A stretch of 39,823 bases of DNA from Actinomycetes bacterium (GCA_021777475.1 JAJYDM010000010.1:3000-42822); one strand, 5' to 3'. Shown: positions 17,245 to 26,951, counted from the first letter of the stretch. Notes: a model not told the origin generated them from the sequence alone. Program-made: numbers and translations.

Positions 17245-18021
17245 TCACGAAACGGCACCTATGTGCGAAAGCTGACCGCCATCGATAACGACCGCCGATC
17301 CGGTTATAAACGACGCCGCACCCGATGCTAGAAATGCCACAAGATTGGCGATCTCACGTGGCTCGGCGAACCTGCCCAACAGTGTCCGCCGCGCTGCCAG
17401 TTCGTAGTTGTCGTTTCCATTGGCAGTCGCCTCCACGCGCCTTAGCGTCAAAACAGGTCCGGGACAGACGGCGTTAGCCCTTATCCCACGCTTTCCCGCT
17501 TCGATGGCTGTGGTTTTCGTGAAGCCAACGATCCCTGCCTTCGCGGCCGAATATGCGCTCTTGTTTGCCCGTGATGAAAAGGCATAGGTTGAGGAAACAT
17601 TGACAATTGAGCCCACATTGTCCTTGATAATTGGCAGAAACTTGCTTGTCATCAGGTAAACACTCGTCAATGAAGTGGAGATGACCATATTCCAGAAGTC
17701 CAAGTCCATCGAGACAATGGGACGGTTCGGACCCACTCCAGCCACATTTATCAAGGCGGCAATCTCACCAAACGCTCTCGCCACTTTATCGACCACTTCA
17801 GAGATTTCCGATTCAACAGTGACGTCGGCCACGAACCCCTTGTCTGGCCAGACATTCCCTAAGGCTGTCGTCTGGCAGTTTCGGCGAAGCGACGGGTTCT
17901 TGTCGACAGCAATAATCCTGGCGCCAAGATCAGCCAGTACCTCGCAACAGCTAAATCCGATACCAGCCGCCGCTCCAGAGACGACGACCGCAGAACCTCG
18001 AAACTGAAGTGATTCAATCAT
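17245..18021 (-). CDS. Short-chain dehydrogenase/reductase (classical SDR)
   Basis: A 258-residue NAD(P)-dependent oxidoreductase. The cofactor motif is a variant, SGAAAGIG at residues 15-22, followed by an acidic Asp40 after AVD that favours NAD over NADP. NVAG (92-95) replaces the usual NNAG. The catalytic triad is complete: Ser143/Ser144 region (NVSSTYAFSS), Tyr157 and Lys161 in YSAAKAG. The C-terminal ASFITGSAVVIDGG is typical. Family members oxidise secondary alcohols or reduce ketones; the substrate cannot be deduced. ATG is preceded by AAGGAG. It lies between the substrate-binding lipoprotein (90 nt upstream) and the OCD-like gene (84 nt downstream). Confidence 0.94.
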   Translation of the reverse strand: MIESLQFRGSAVVVSGAAAGIGFSCCEVLADLGARIIAVDKNPSLRRNCQTTALGNVWPDKGFVADVTVESEISEVVDKVARAFGEIAALINVAGVGPNRPIVSMDLDFWNMVISTSLTSVYLMTSKFLPIIKDNVGSIVNVSSTYAFSSRANKSAYSAAKAGIVGFTKTTAIEAGKRGIRANAVCPGPVLTLRRVEATANGNDNYELAARRTLLGRFAEPREIANLVAFLASGAASFITGSAVVIDGGQLSHIGAVS

Positions 18022-18111
18022 CTGGATAACTCCTTCTTCGCCGAGTCCGCATCTTTAGGAAACAGCCGACGACGATTCAGATCTCTTCAAACGGTCAATG
18101 AAGACAGAAGA

Positions 18112-19173
18112 CTACTTCAGGTATTGATTGGTCCAAATTCCCCCCTCTGACACCGACACGACTACACCTGGTTTCAAGATTCCAGTGGCCTCAGCAAACG
18201 AAAGCGCATCGTTCCATCCGGTCTGGCTCTGCTCCATGCCTTTTGCAAAGCTGAAAAATTCCAGCGAAGACTTCACCACCCCAGGCGTTAACGTCGGAAA
18301 CACCGATTGCACCGCGGCCAAGGCTGCGGGGGTCTGGGCACTCATGTCGGAAAGCGCCTTTCCAAGCGCCGTGGTCACCGCCGTAACGATTGCGGAGTGC
18401 GCTTTAGCATAGGCGGGAGTAGTGATCAACACGTTGTACTCCTGTCCTGCTCCGAACTTGAGATCCTTGGCACTCGCCAGAACAGTGCCCAGACCGTCCG
18501 AAACAGCAATTGTACTGGTGGGAGGACTCGCGATAAACTCCTGAACCAATCCATGCTGCATCGCTGCCAGCATTGCGGACTCGCTGTTGATTGCCACATT
18601 ACTGATACTTGACGCAGGGACACCGGACTCTTGTTCAAAGTCGGAAAGCGCCGCTCCATCAGAAGTGCTCAAACGCGCAAACTTGGTACCCTCAAGGCCT
18701 TTGATGCGAGATGCAATCGGCTCCGCGGGTGAAAGATTGTGAGACTTGATCCATGCATCTGAAACGACAAGCTGTGCGTTGTCCCCCTGGGTTATCGCGC
18801 CAACAACGATGAGCGGAATGTTATGGGATTCCGCCAGCAACACGGCTGCAGCGCTAGCAAGACCGAACTGAACACTTCCGCTCTGAAGCGAGGCATTCAC
18901 CACACTGCTACCCCCGACAAGGATGGACTTGACATCAACTCCGGCTTTGGTGAAGTACCCTTCCTTCTGAGCCACATCAACGGCCGTAAGGTCCTCCGTA
19001 TTGACGGCTTTGGCAATCGTTACGCTTCCAAGCGAAGTTGTCGGTGTACCTGCCACGGTCGTGGACACACCGCTGGCCGACGATGATATCGCAGAAGAAG
19101 AACCGCATGCGGCAAGAACCGCCGCCGCCGCAAACATCGGGACAAGCCCGGCGACGTGAGAACGAACATTCAT
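18112..19173 (-). CDS. ABC-transporter substrate-binding lipoprotein (NMT1/SsuA-like)
   Basis: Exported lipoprotein of 353 residues. The signal peptide has Arg4/His6, a hydrophobic core and lipobox LAAC with lipidated Cys23, followed by a Ser/Thr-rich linker to about residue 50. The mature domain starts with VTIAKAVNTEDLTAVDVAQKEGYFTKAGVDVK and SVQFGLASAAAVLLA, the usual pattern of NMT1/THI5/SsuA-type binding proteins for sulfonates, pyrimidine precursors or aromatic acids. No permease or ATPase gene is adjacent, so it is an orphan component. ATG follows a GGGGGG ribosome-binding site. A perfect 18-bp palindrome about 47 nt upstream suggests repression by a dimeric regulator of MarR type. The context of hydrolases and dehydrogenases suggests uptake of an organic nutrient. 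Confidence 0.88.
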   Translation of the reverse strand: MNVRSHVAGLVPMFAAAAVLAACGSSSAISSSASGVSTTVAGTPTTSLGSVTIAKAVNTEDLTAVDVAQKEGYFTKAGVDVKSILVGGSSVVNASLQSGSVQFGLASAAAVLLAESHNIPLIVVGAITQGDNAQLVVSDAWIKSHNLSPAEPIASRIKGLEGTKFARLSTSDGAALSDFEQESGVPASSISNVAINSESAMLAAMQHGLVQEFIASPPTSTIAVSDGLGTVLASAKDLKFGAGQEYNVLITTPAYAKAHSAIVTAVTTALGKALSDMSAQTPAALAAVQSVFPTLTPGVVKSSLEFFSFAKGMEQSQTGWNDALSFAEATGILKPGVVVSVSEGGIWTNQYLK

Positions 19174-19219
19174 ATAACCCCCCTTTTTGACCTAACTCGA
19201 ATAACGCACCCTTCGATTA

Positions 19220-19237
19220 AATCTTGACATCAAGATT
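19220..19237. promoter_or_regulatory. Perfect palindromic operator upstream of the binding-protein gene
   Basis: AATCTTGA-CA-TCAAGATT is a perfect 8+8 inverted repeat with a 2-nt centre. Its size and ATCTTGA/TCAAGAT half-sites resemble operators of MarR-family repressors, many of which sense phenolic or acyl-CoA ligands. It lies in the 5' region of the lipoprotein gene, so binding would likely block transcription. No MarR gene is present in the window. Confidence 0.6.
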
Positions 19238-19334
19238 AACCTCAGCAATTGACTATGCATTCTCCTCCGCCTCACCCCCAACTTGCTAAACGAAAACTGC
19301 TTTTCACTTCGCGTCCACTAGACGGCCCCACGAG

Positions 19335-20135
19335 CTATTCAAAGCGGACATTCTTGCTGAAGTCGTAGTGCACATCCTTGTTAGACTCAAACTCCCAGAT
19401 GACACGATTAGGCCGGCCGCTTGTCGCCGACAAGTTTTGCTTAAGAAATCTCACAACCTCGTACATTGCGTTCTCTGCGGCTACTTTTCTGTACCTTCCA
19501 GGCATTGTGTCGTTGAGCCATCCGTGAGGGGCATCCTCGTAGATCTTTAATCTGTAGCTCTTGTCATGCATTTCGAGCACGTTGCGAAGTCTTAACACAT
19601 CCGGCACCGAAATTGAGTGGTCTGCTTCGCCATAGAGTCCCAGTAACGGAGCTTTTAGCTCCTTCAAGACATCCTCCATGCGTTCCGGCCGCCGCTCGGA
19701 CTTGTCCCAGTCGCTTATACCTCCGTATATTATCGTGCAGGCATTGAGTGGCCTTTTTGCACCGTAGATTATCGAGTAGCGCCCAGTCTGACACACGCCA
19801 ATCATCCCCAGTCTTGTCGAGTCGGCCACGGGCTGACCTGCAAGAACGGCAACAACTTCATCGAGGCGGTCGAGGACATACGGATCAGCCGGAGTTGCCT
19901 TAGCCGCACCGGCATGCAGTGCATCCTGATCCTCAACGTAAAAGAAGAGGTCAGGCGTGGCAACGCAGTAACCTTCATCCGCCAATCTACGGGCAAGATC
20001 ACCGGTGTGCTGGACCAACCCATACCTCTCGTGCATCAGGACCACGCTCGGTAAAGGCTCTTTGATGCCTTCCGGAAAGTAGAGTCTGATCGGCATTCCG
20101 GAGCCACACACGACAGTTTTAGAATCGACTTGCAC
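19335..20135 (-). CDS. Dienelactone hydrolase family protein
   Basis: A 266-residue alpha/beta hydrolase with the complete dienelactone-hydrolase site: Glu36 in MHERYGL, nucleophile Cys115 in GVCQTGRYS, Asp172 in YGEADHS and His204 in APHGW. In characterised members the enzyme opens dienelactones in chloroaromatic breakdown, but many relatives act on other lactones or esters. The start is GTG with AAGGATGA upstream. No signal peptide is present, so it is cytosolic. It lies 69 nt downstream of the isochorismatase-like gene and 160 nt upstream of the lipoprotein gene, which probably has its own promoter. Its position among an SDR and uptake protein suggests a catabolic role; the substrate is unknown. 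Confidence 0.93.
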   Translation of the reverse strand: MQVDSKTVVCGSGMPIRLYFPEGIKEPLPSVVLMHERYGLVQHTGDLARRLADEGYCVATPDLFFYVEDQDALHAGAAKATPADPYVLDRLDEVVAVLAGQPVADSTRLGMIGVCQTGRYSIIYGAKRPLNACTIIYGGISDWDKSERRPERMEDVLKELKAPLLGLYGEADHSISVPDVLRLRNVLEMHDKSYRLKIYEDAPHGWLNDTMPGRYRKVAAENAMYEVVRFLKQNLSATSGRPNRVIWEFESNKDVHYDFSKNVRFE

Positions 20136-20204
20136 TTTTCGTCATCCTTGCTCTGTGAAACTTGCGGACACTCTCAACCGTTAAGCGATCTATGTGCTAC
20201 TTGC

Positions 20205-20837
20205 CTATGGAACCATGTTTGCAATGACCTCGGCTATGGTACGCACTCGACACATTCTCGGGAACACATGGTCCAAGAAAAATTCCCGTTGAAGTTTGAA
20301 GCCATGGCATCCGTCGCGTACAACAGTTACCTGATAATCAAGGTCCCTGGCGGCATACGCGGTCGAAGCTACGCCGACGTGGGTGGAGCCGCCTACCAAA
20401 AGAATCGTCGAAATGCCAAGCGCCCTTAAAGTGGTGTCAAGTGCGGTCCCAGCAAATGCCGACCAACGGTGCTTGGGGATATCGAAATCATCATCCGACA
20501 TCTCCAGTTCTCTCAGCGGCATCAGTAATTGCGACCCCGACCCGTGAGGCGGTACCGTGGGTGGCATATTTTCACGGCTCCACGGCCTGAAAGCCGGGTC
20601 GGTATCCGACATCGTGAGCGCCAAATCCCGTCCGTCCCCACGGTGGTCAGCCCGTGCAAATATGATGGGTAATCCATTGGTGCGACAGGTTCTTACCAAC
20701 TCAGTTACCTTTGGCAGCGTACCTGCCTCTTCAATTGGAGCTCGATAACATTCGAGCATGTCAAATACCAATAGAGCAGTCTCACTGGCAGACAGTCTGT
20801 CGTCGCCAAATGAAACACCCTGTCTTTCTCGGACCAT
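20205..20837 (-). CDS. Isochorismatase-like hydrolase with Gly at the cysteine position
   Basis: A 210-residue isochorismatase-fold protein. Asp26 in VFDMLECY and Lys122 in IPKHRWSAF align with two members of the usual Asp-Lys-Cys triad. In the third motif, GGSTHVGVASTAYAA (149-163), Gly155 replaces the nucleophilic Cys of nicotinamidase and N-carbamoyl hydrolases. Genuine isochorismatases such as EntB also lack this Cys and read AHIGC there, so a vinyl-ether-type hydrolysis is more likely than amide hydrolysis. The ATG has GAGGGG eight nt upstream. It heads the minus-strand group of dienelactone hydrolase, binding protein, SDR and OCD-like genes. No siderophore genes are nearby. Confidence 0.9.
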   Translation of the reverse strand: MVRERQGVSFGDDRLSASETALLVFDMLECYRAPIEEAGTLPKVTELVRTCRTNGLPIIFARADHRGDGRDLALTMSDTDPAFRPWSRENMPPTVPPHGSGSQLLMPLRELEMSDDDFDIPKHRWSAFAGTALDTTLRALGISTILLVGGSTHVGVASTAYAARDLDYQVTVVRDGCHGFKLQREFFLDHVFPRMCRVRTIAEVIANMVP

Positions 20838-21107
20838 TAGATTTCCCCTCTGGATTTGTCCTGGAACATCTCACATGCATGTGCCGTAACGGCCACAATA
20901 CACAAAAGCCATCGCGTATTCTCGAAATTGAACCCCGCCATTTTGTCTCCAAAGCGGACTTCGCAATGGCCCATTCGCCTGTCGGGCCCATGTCGCCATC
21001 CTGACGTTAAGTGAAGGGTTCGCGCTATCCTAGATCAAGATATCTCAATTCCCATGGTCTGCACTTTCATAATCCGCAAATCCAACGGTCCTATGACCAA
21101 TAGGTAA

Positions 21108-21674
21108 GTGCCGCTCCCCGCGTTTCAGACTAAAACATTTCTGTTTCACCATATGCCACTGCGGAGCGTTGGAAAACCTGACCGTGGCACTTTTGGGCAC
21201 TTGTATGTTTGTCACCTGGGGTGGAACTTGCATGCCGTTTCTGTGACCGCCGAAGCAGGACAGGGAATTAGTCTTGCCAAAGGCGATCAAATTCTTTGGG
21301 ACGTTCAATATGGCTTAGGATTGCTTGATTTGTCGAACGGCGAACCGAATGCGATTGAACACCATAACGCAAAAAGCAGCTAGGTAGGCCAGATAAAGTG
21401 CGGCGTTTCCAGCGAGTCGAATTTGGTTCCGGTGATGGTGGCGGCACCAGAATTTGGCACGGTTAGGCGCCTCATCGACAATACAGGTACTTTCCCACGG
21501 ACATTGGCACTGGAAATGGGCTTCAAAGATTGGATGATAGTAATCAAAGTAAATCTCGAAGGCATCTTTCTGGAATGCCGTATATTCGCACCGTAAATTT
21601 TCACACCAGATGGAGGTGCGACCGTAAAAATCACCTCCTGCAAAACCATTCGTGGCCCAATAAATGGCTTGTAA
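21108..21674 (+). pseudogene. Possible decayed gene, unrecognised
   Basis: One plus-strand frame opens with GTG at 21108 and runs 91 codons to TAG (21381-21383), then 70 further codons in the same frame to TAA (21594-21596), then 25 codons to TAA (21672-21674). The peptide segments have ordinary composition, for example VPVMVAAPEFGTVRRLID and LALEMGFKDWMIVIKV. The minus-strand ORF across the same bases is unusually rich in Cys, Trp and His, as antisense shadows often are. This suggests an old coding sequence broken by nonsense mutations. No family was recognised, and chance open frames remain a real alternative. Confidence 0.25.
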
Positions 21675-22075
21675 CGCGCCGCACCAAAACTTGGCTCCCT
21701 CCCTCACGCGATCTATCACTCCAAAAAGCAGCCAACAATTTGGGTCAACGCTGGAATGCCGGGGTTGACCGACACGGCCCGACCGAGAGCCGAATGAATC
21801 ACTCACGAAGAATCACAAGTCTGAGGCTGGAGAGTACCCGTCAAGAAGAACGCCTACCCGATGACATCGAAGGTACCGTAATATCCCTTAGAAGTGCCCA
21901 AGCGCGGCCATTACTTGCTAATCCACTGCAGCAAACGGTGCCACATTACCGCGCCAATACTCGTCTCAATGGACGACTCTTAAGAAAGTCCATTCTCCAT
22001 TTTCCCTAAAAACACTCTAAATTTTTAACATTCCATCAGCGAGTTGGTAAACAAATGCTGAAACTTGGCCTAACT

Positions 22076-22094
22076 TGTTATATCGTCTAAAGCA
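22076..22094 (+). promoter_or_regulatory. Possible extended -10 promoter giving a near-leaderless glpX mRNA
   Basis: TG-T-TATATC at 22076-22084 resembles an extended -10 element. The expected transcription start would be within a few nt of the glpX ATG at 22095, and no Shine-Dalgarno is seen before that ATG. Leaderless transcripts are common in actinomycetes. A matching -35 box was not found. Confidence 0.35.
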
Positions 22095-23090
22095 ATGAAT
22101 TCAAGAGCTCAACCGCTAGATCGAAACCTTGCCTTCGAACTTGTCCGCGTTACAGAAGTTGCGGCGCTCTCAGCCGCCCGCTGGATGGGCCGTGGGGACA
22201 AGAACGGAGCAGATAACGCAGCAGTGGAAGCGATGAGAGCTGTCCTGCACTCTGTTCAGATGGACGGAATCGTTGTGATCGGCGAAGGTGAAAAAGATGA
22301 AGCTCCGATGCTCTACAACGGCGAAAAGATTGGGGACGGATCATCTCCGCAGGTAGACATCGCGGTCGATCCAATCGACGGGACAACTCCAACCGCCATG
22401 GGCAGGGGTGGCGCGCTTTCTGTCATAGCTGTGGCCGAGCGAGGAACCATGTTTGACCCGGGCCCGTGTTTCTATATGGAAAAGATCGCCGTCGGTCCTG
22501 AGGGTGTTGGCGCGATTGACCTCAACCTAAGCCCAACTGAAAACTTGAATGCGCTGGCCAAGTCCAAAGGCTCCGCCGTCAGAGACCTGACTGCGGTAAT
22601 CTTGGACAGGGATCGGCACAAAGAACTAATCGCGGAAGTGCGTGCCGCCGGGGCAAGAATTCGGCTAATAACCGACGGGGATGTTGCTGGCGCCATTTCT
22701 ACCGCATGGCCCGAGTCCGGATCCGACATCCTGTTTGGTATAGGTGGAACACCGGAAGGGATCATCGCGGCAGCTGCGCTCAAGTGCATGGGCGGAGAGA
22801 TTCAGGGGCGTCTCTGGCCCAGAAACGAAGAGGAAAAGAGAGGTGCTGAAGCACTTGGCTACGACTTCGACAGGGTGCTAACCACAAATGACCTCGTAAG
22901 ATCGGACAACTGTTTCTTTGCTGCAACGGGTGTCACCGACGGGGAGCTTATGCGTGGAGTAAGGTTCAGCTCAACGGGAGCATACACTCAGAGCTTGGTC
23001 ATGCGCTCTAAATCTGGAACCGTACGCAGAGTTGACGCGCATCATCGTCTTGAGAAGCTCCAAGAATTCAGCGTAGTGCCGCTTTCGTAG
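22095..23090 (+). CDS. glpX: Class II fructose-1,6-bisphosphatase
   Basis: Gluconeogenic phosphatase that converts fructose-1,6-bisphosphate to fructose-6-phosphate in the cytosol; the sole such enzyme in many actinomycetes. Metal- and substrate-binding motifs of the GlpX family are complete: [15 protein letters not shown] around residues 56-70, [19 protein letters not shown] around 92-110, and DGDVAGAI near 195-202. Length (331 residues) is typical. It begins [21 protein letters not shown] as expected for the family. Its final 49 nt overlap the end of the convergent 2H-GNAT gene. No glycerol genes are adjacent, supporting a gluconeogenic rather than glycerol-linked role. Confidence 0.97.
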   Translation: MNSRAQPLDRNLAFELVRVTEVAALSAARWMGRGDKNGADNAAVEAMRAVLHSVQMDGIVVIGEGEKDEAPMLYNGEKIGDGSSPQVDIAVDPIDGTTPTAMGRGGALSVIAVAERGTMFDPGPCFYMEKIAVGPEGVGAIDLNLSPTENLNALAKSKGSAVRDLTAVILDRDRHKELIAEVRAAGARIRLITDGDVAGAISTAWPESGSDILFGIGGTPEGIIAAAALKCMGGEIQGRLWPRNEEEKRGAEALGYDFDRVLTTNDLVRSDNCFFAATGVTDGELMRGVRFSSTGAYTQSLVMRSKSGTVRRVDAHHRLEKLQEFSVVPLS

Positions 23091-24028
23091 TCAATAAGCC
23101 AACTCGGCATCGACGCTGGTCTAGCGCCACAGGCAATGAAAAACGGACCGATAATGTCTGGAGAAACCACGAACACGCTCTCCACATTGGCCAACTCGAG
23201 CTGGTACAATAGTTCCGCCACAGCAAGTGTACCAACGCCATGCCTTTGGACATGATGCTTCACCACTACGGTGCGCACTAGCGCAACCGTGGAATGATAC
23301 GATGCTCCGGCACACGCGATCAACTGGCCTTCGTTATACAAGGAAACCACCAGATGGTGCTGACCCCCGATCCTGAAACGCCGGTCGTGCTCAGGCCAAA
23401 AAAGCGCTGAGGGTACCCCCTCGGCCTCGGCCAACTCATATACCGCCAAATCCCCAGCGGAATGGCTGAACACTTCGATCGACATTCCACCACGGTGAAC
23501 TCTTCGAAGCGGAACGAACCTGAAATCACTTGAGATTTCCCAATACCCCTGTGCTGGACTCAGCATCATTTGGAACGAGGAGACCTTCTCATCAAACAAC
23601 GGGGACTGGAGCAACCGCAATCCACTCTCCACTTCCACATCACTAATCGGGTCCATCAGGGTCACATGAGGAATGAACGGCCGCGTGTTGGGCTTGTAAA
23701 GGTGTGAGGATACAAGCCTTTGCTGCAGTGCGCCCATTGGAACAATACCGTCACCCGATACCGACAGATATAGCACGGGAGCAACTGGATGAAATGTTCC
23801 TGCCGGACCGATTACAAGATTGTACGGAGACGTCTCTGAAGCGACCTTGCGGAGACGGTATATCTCCGAACCCACATCTCTTGGATGCAGGTTGGTAGGC
23901 GGCACCAAGGTTACGTGAGGAGGCACTCGGCCAACGCCAAAGCCACCAAGTACAGAACGCAGCCCATCGACCTTTTCCGAATTTGATTTAGCGAATCCAT
24001 GGATAAGTCCCAATCGGTACCGTTTCAT
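23042..24028 (-). CDS. Two-domain fusion: 2H phosphoesterase (2'-5' RNA ligase-like) plus GNAT acetyltransferase
   Basis: The N-terminal half (to about residue 175) is a 2H phosphoesterase domain with both signature motifs, PHVTLVPP near residue 37 and PHVTLMDP near residue 120, each providing a catalytic His and Thr. Such domains hydrolyse or form 2',5' or cyclic phosphodiester bonds. The C-terminal half (about 185-325) has a GNAT core: [19 protein letters not shown], then [21 protein letters not shown] containing the acetyl-CoA pyrophosphate loop QRHGVG. A TTG at 24040 is in frame, but AGGAGG lies between it and the ATG at 24028, so the latter is the likely start. It overlaps glpX by 49 nt at its 3' end and lies 54 nt downstream of atpC. 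The function of the fusion is not established here. Confidence 0.85.
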   Translation of the reverse strand: MKRYRLGLIHGFAKSNSEKVDGLRSVLGGFGVGRVPPHVTLVPPTNLHPRDVGSEIYRLRKVASETSPYNLVIGPAGTFHPVAPVLYLSVSGDGIVPMGALQQRLVSSHLYKPNTRPFIPHVTLMDPISDVEVESGLRLLQSPLFDEKVSSFQMMLSPAQGYWEISSDFRFVPLRRVHRGGMSIEVFSHSAGDLAVYELAEAEGVPSALFWPEHDRRFRIGGQHHLVVSLYNEGQLIACAGASYHSTVALVRTVVVKHHVQRHGVGTLAVAELLYQLELANVESVFVVSPDIIGPFFIACGARPASMPSWLIDYESGTTLNSWSFSRR

Positions 24029-24082
24029 GCCCCTCCTCAAAAAATTGGAGCACCCCTAAGGACCAAACCACGGTACTTTAAC

Positions 24083-24496
24083 TTATCTGCTGCCGTTCCC
24101 GGAGCGGGTGCTCGCCAAATCAAGTCGCACATGTGCGCGCCGCAACGCAGCCTCCACTCCAGCATCATTTGAATGCATTAGAGTCTCCTCCGCCCTCACC
24201 ATTGCTGCACGGGCACGCTCAACGTCAATCTCATCCGGAAGTTCCGCGACGTCGGCAAGAACCCTGACAACCGAGTTCGCGACATGCACGAATCCAGCGT
24301 GAACCGCTGCTCTTTTGGTCTCTCCGTCAGAAGTGGTCACTGTCATGACACAAGGCTCTAGGTTGCCTATAAACGGGGCGTGGCCAGCCATGAAAGCAAT
24401 ATCGCCGCCGCCTGTCCGAAGGATCACCATTGAGGCGTCACACCGCATCAACGTACGCTCTGGAGTTACAAGCGAAAATGGAAAGGAGTTAGCCAC
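24083..24496 (-). CDS. atpC: F1 ATP synthase epsilon subunit
   Basis: Central-stalk subunit that couples rotation and can inhibit ATP hydrolysis. The N-terminal beta-sandwich is clear (SFPLVTPERTLMRCDASMVILRTGGGDIAFMAGHAPFIGNLEP in segments), followed by a helical hairpin rich in Arg/Ala (VERARAAMVRAEETL). At 137 residues it is normal. The start is GTG, two nt after the atpD stop, so translation is coupled. It is the last gene of the operon. A T-rich stretch, rather weakly preceded by a short stem, follows near 24041-24060 and could terminate transcription, but it also overlaps the next gene's start region. Confidence 0.96.
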   Translation of the reverse strand: MANSFPFSLVTPERTLMRCDASMVILRTGGGDIAFMAGHAPFIGNLEPCVMTVTTSDGETKRAAVHAGFVHVANSVVRVLADVAELPDEIDVERARAAMVRAEETLMHSNDAGVEAALRRAHVRLDLASTRSGNGSR

Positions 24497-24498
24497 TA

Positions 24499-25947
<1,449 letters not shown>

Positions 25948-26001
25948 CTATCAATAGCGTGGAAAGCACCCTCGGTAGATATTAAATTCAGGTTTTGAAA
26001 C

Positions 26002-26946
26002 TCACGCACTAGCGGTCCTTTTATTGGAATAACTCAATAGATAGGACTCGTCGATTACTTTTGACCCGGCCCCTAGTGCCTCAGCACCACCGACGATCTC
26101 AGTGATCTCCGTAGTGATGGAATCCTGGCGAGCTCTGTTCATTACGCGGCTAAGAGTCTTAATGAGCTCTTCCGCATTGTCAGACGCCGCCTTCATGGCT
26201 CTCTGCCTTGCAGCGTGTTCGGCCGCTGAAGCTTCGAGCAAGATTGCAAATATCGTCTCTTCAACATAGATGCGAAGAAGTGGATCGATAATGGCTTCAG
26301 GAGAGGGCTCCACCTCAAAGTCCAAGGGTTGGATATCCTCCCGAGATCCGAACTTGGACGGATCAAGAGGCAGCAGCTGCGTAATTTCTAACTGCTGGTT
26401 TCCAGCCGAATAGAAACGATTTGAAATGATGTCAAAGCTCTCCACTTGCCCCGACTCATACGCCTCCAATATCGGAGCAGCGATCCTTCTCGCGTCATCA
26501 TAGGCAGGGCGGTCGGTCACCTCTGTGAAGGACGACTCAACCGGCACCTCCCTGTATTTGAGGTACGAGTTTGCCTTCCGTCCCACCGCCACCAAGAAAC
26601 TGCCCTTTCCAACCTGCCTATTGGCCTGAACCTGTCTCTCGGTGGCGCGCAAGACTGAGGAGTTATACGCGCCACACAACGTTCGATCCGCAGTGATGGC
26701 GAGAATTCCCTTCTTGTCTGCAACTGGAGCCGCTCCCAAGAAGACGCTGCGAGGAAGGCCAGAAGATGCGGATAGATCACGCACTACTCCAACCAGTTCT
26801 TCGTAATACGGTCTGGCAGCCGAAATCCTCGACATGGCTTTGACAATCCGCGAAGCGGCAATCAGCTCCATGGCCTTAGTGATTTTCTTAGTTGACTGGA
26901 CGCTCTTTATACGCCTTCGGAGAATTCTCTCCTGACCACCTGCCAC
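26002..26946 (-). CDS. atpG: F1 ATP synthase gamma subunit
   Basis: Rotor shaft of F1. The N-terminal helix begins ERILRRRIKSVQSTKKITKAMELIAASRIVKA in segments, and the C-terminal helix carries MKAASDNAEELIKTLSRVMNRARQDSITTEITEIVGGAEAL, both diagnostic. At 314 residues it is slightly longer than the roughly 290 of many bacteria, as in other actinobacteria. The start is GTG, five nt after the atpA stop. It is followed by atpD after 66 nt. Confidence 0.97.
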   Translation of the reverse strand: MAGGQERILRRRIKSVQSTKKITKAMELIAASRIVKAMSRISAARPYYEELVGVVRDLSASSGLPRSVFLGAAPVADKKGILAITADRTLCGAYNSSVLRATERQVQANRQVGKGSFLVAVGRKANSYLKYREVPVESSFTEVTDRPAYDDARRIAAPILEAYESGQVESFDIISNRFYSAGNQQLEITQLLPLDPSKFGSREDIQPLDFEVEPSPEAIIDPLLRIYVEETIFAILLEASAAEHAARQRAMKAASDNAEELIKTLSRVMNRARQDSITTEITEIVGGAEALGAGSKVIDESYLLSYSNKRTASA

Positions 26947-26951
26947 TTTGG

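Larger units (their letters stand above)
20838..22094. other. Long region without a confident gene
   Basis: This 1.26-kb stretch separates two well-defined transcription units that diverge. It holds a plus-strand reading frame interrupted by stops (described separately) and, antisense to it, an uninterrupted minus-strand ORF at 21315-21806 (163 codons) that is rich in Cys, Trp and His and looks like an antisense shadow. A degenerate copy of the ATCTTGA/TCAAGAT half-sites occurs at 21027-21041. No tRNA, insertion-sequence ends or CRISPR repeats were seen. Confidence 0.5.

Noticed and set aside
21315-21806. 163-codon minus-strand ORF with many Cys, Trp and His
   Set aside because: Composition is that of an antisense shadow; no ribosome-binding site or family resemblance. 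Kept only as an alternative to the plus-strand remnant.
24041-24083. Intrinsic terminator after atpC
   Set aside because: A T-rich run is present on the minus strand, but the preceding stem is only about four pairs and the region overlaps the next gene's ribosome-binding site.
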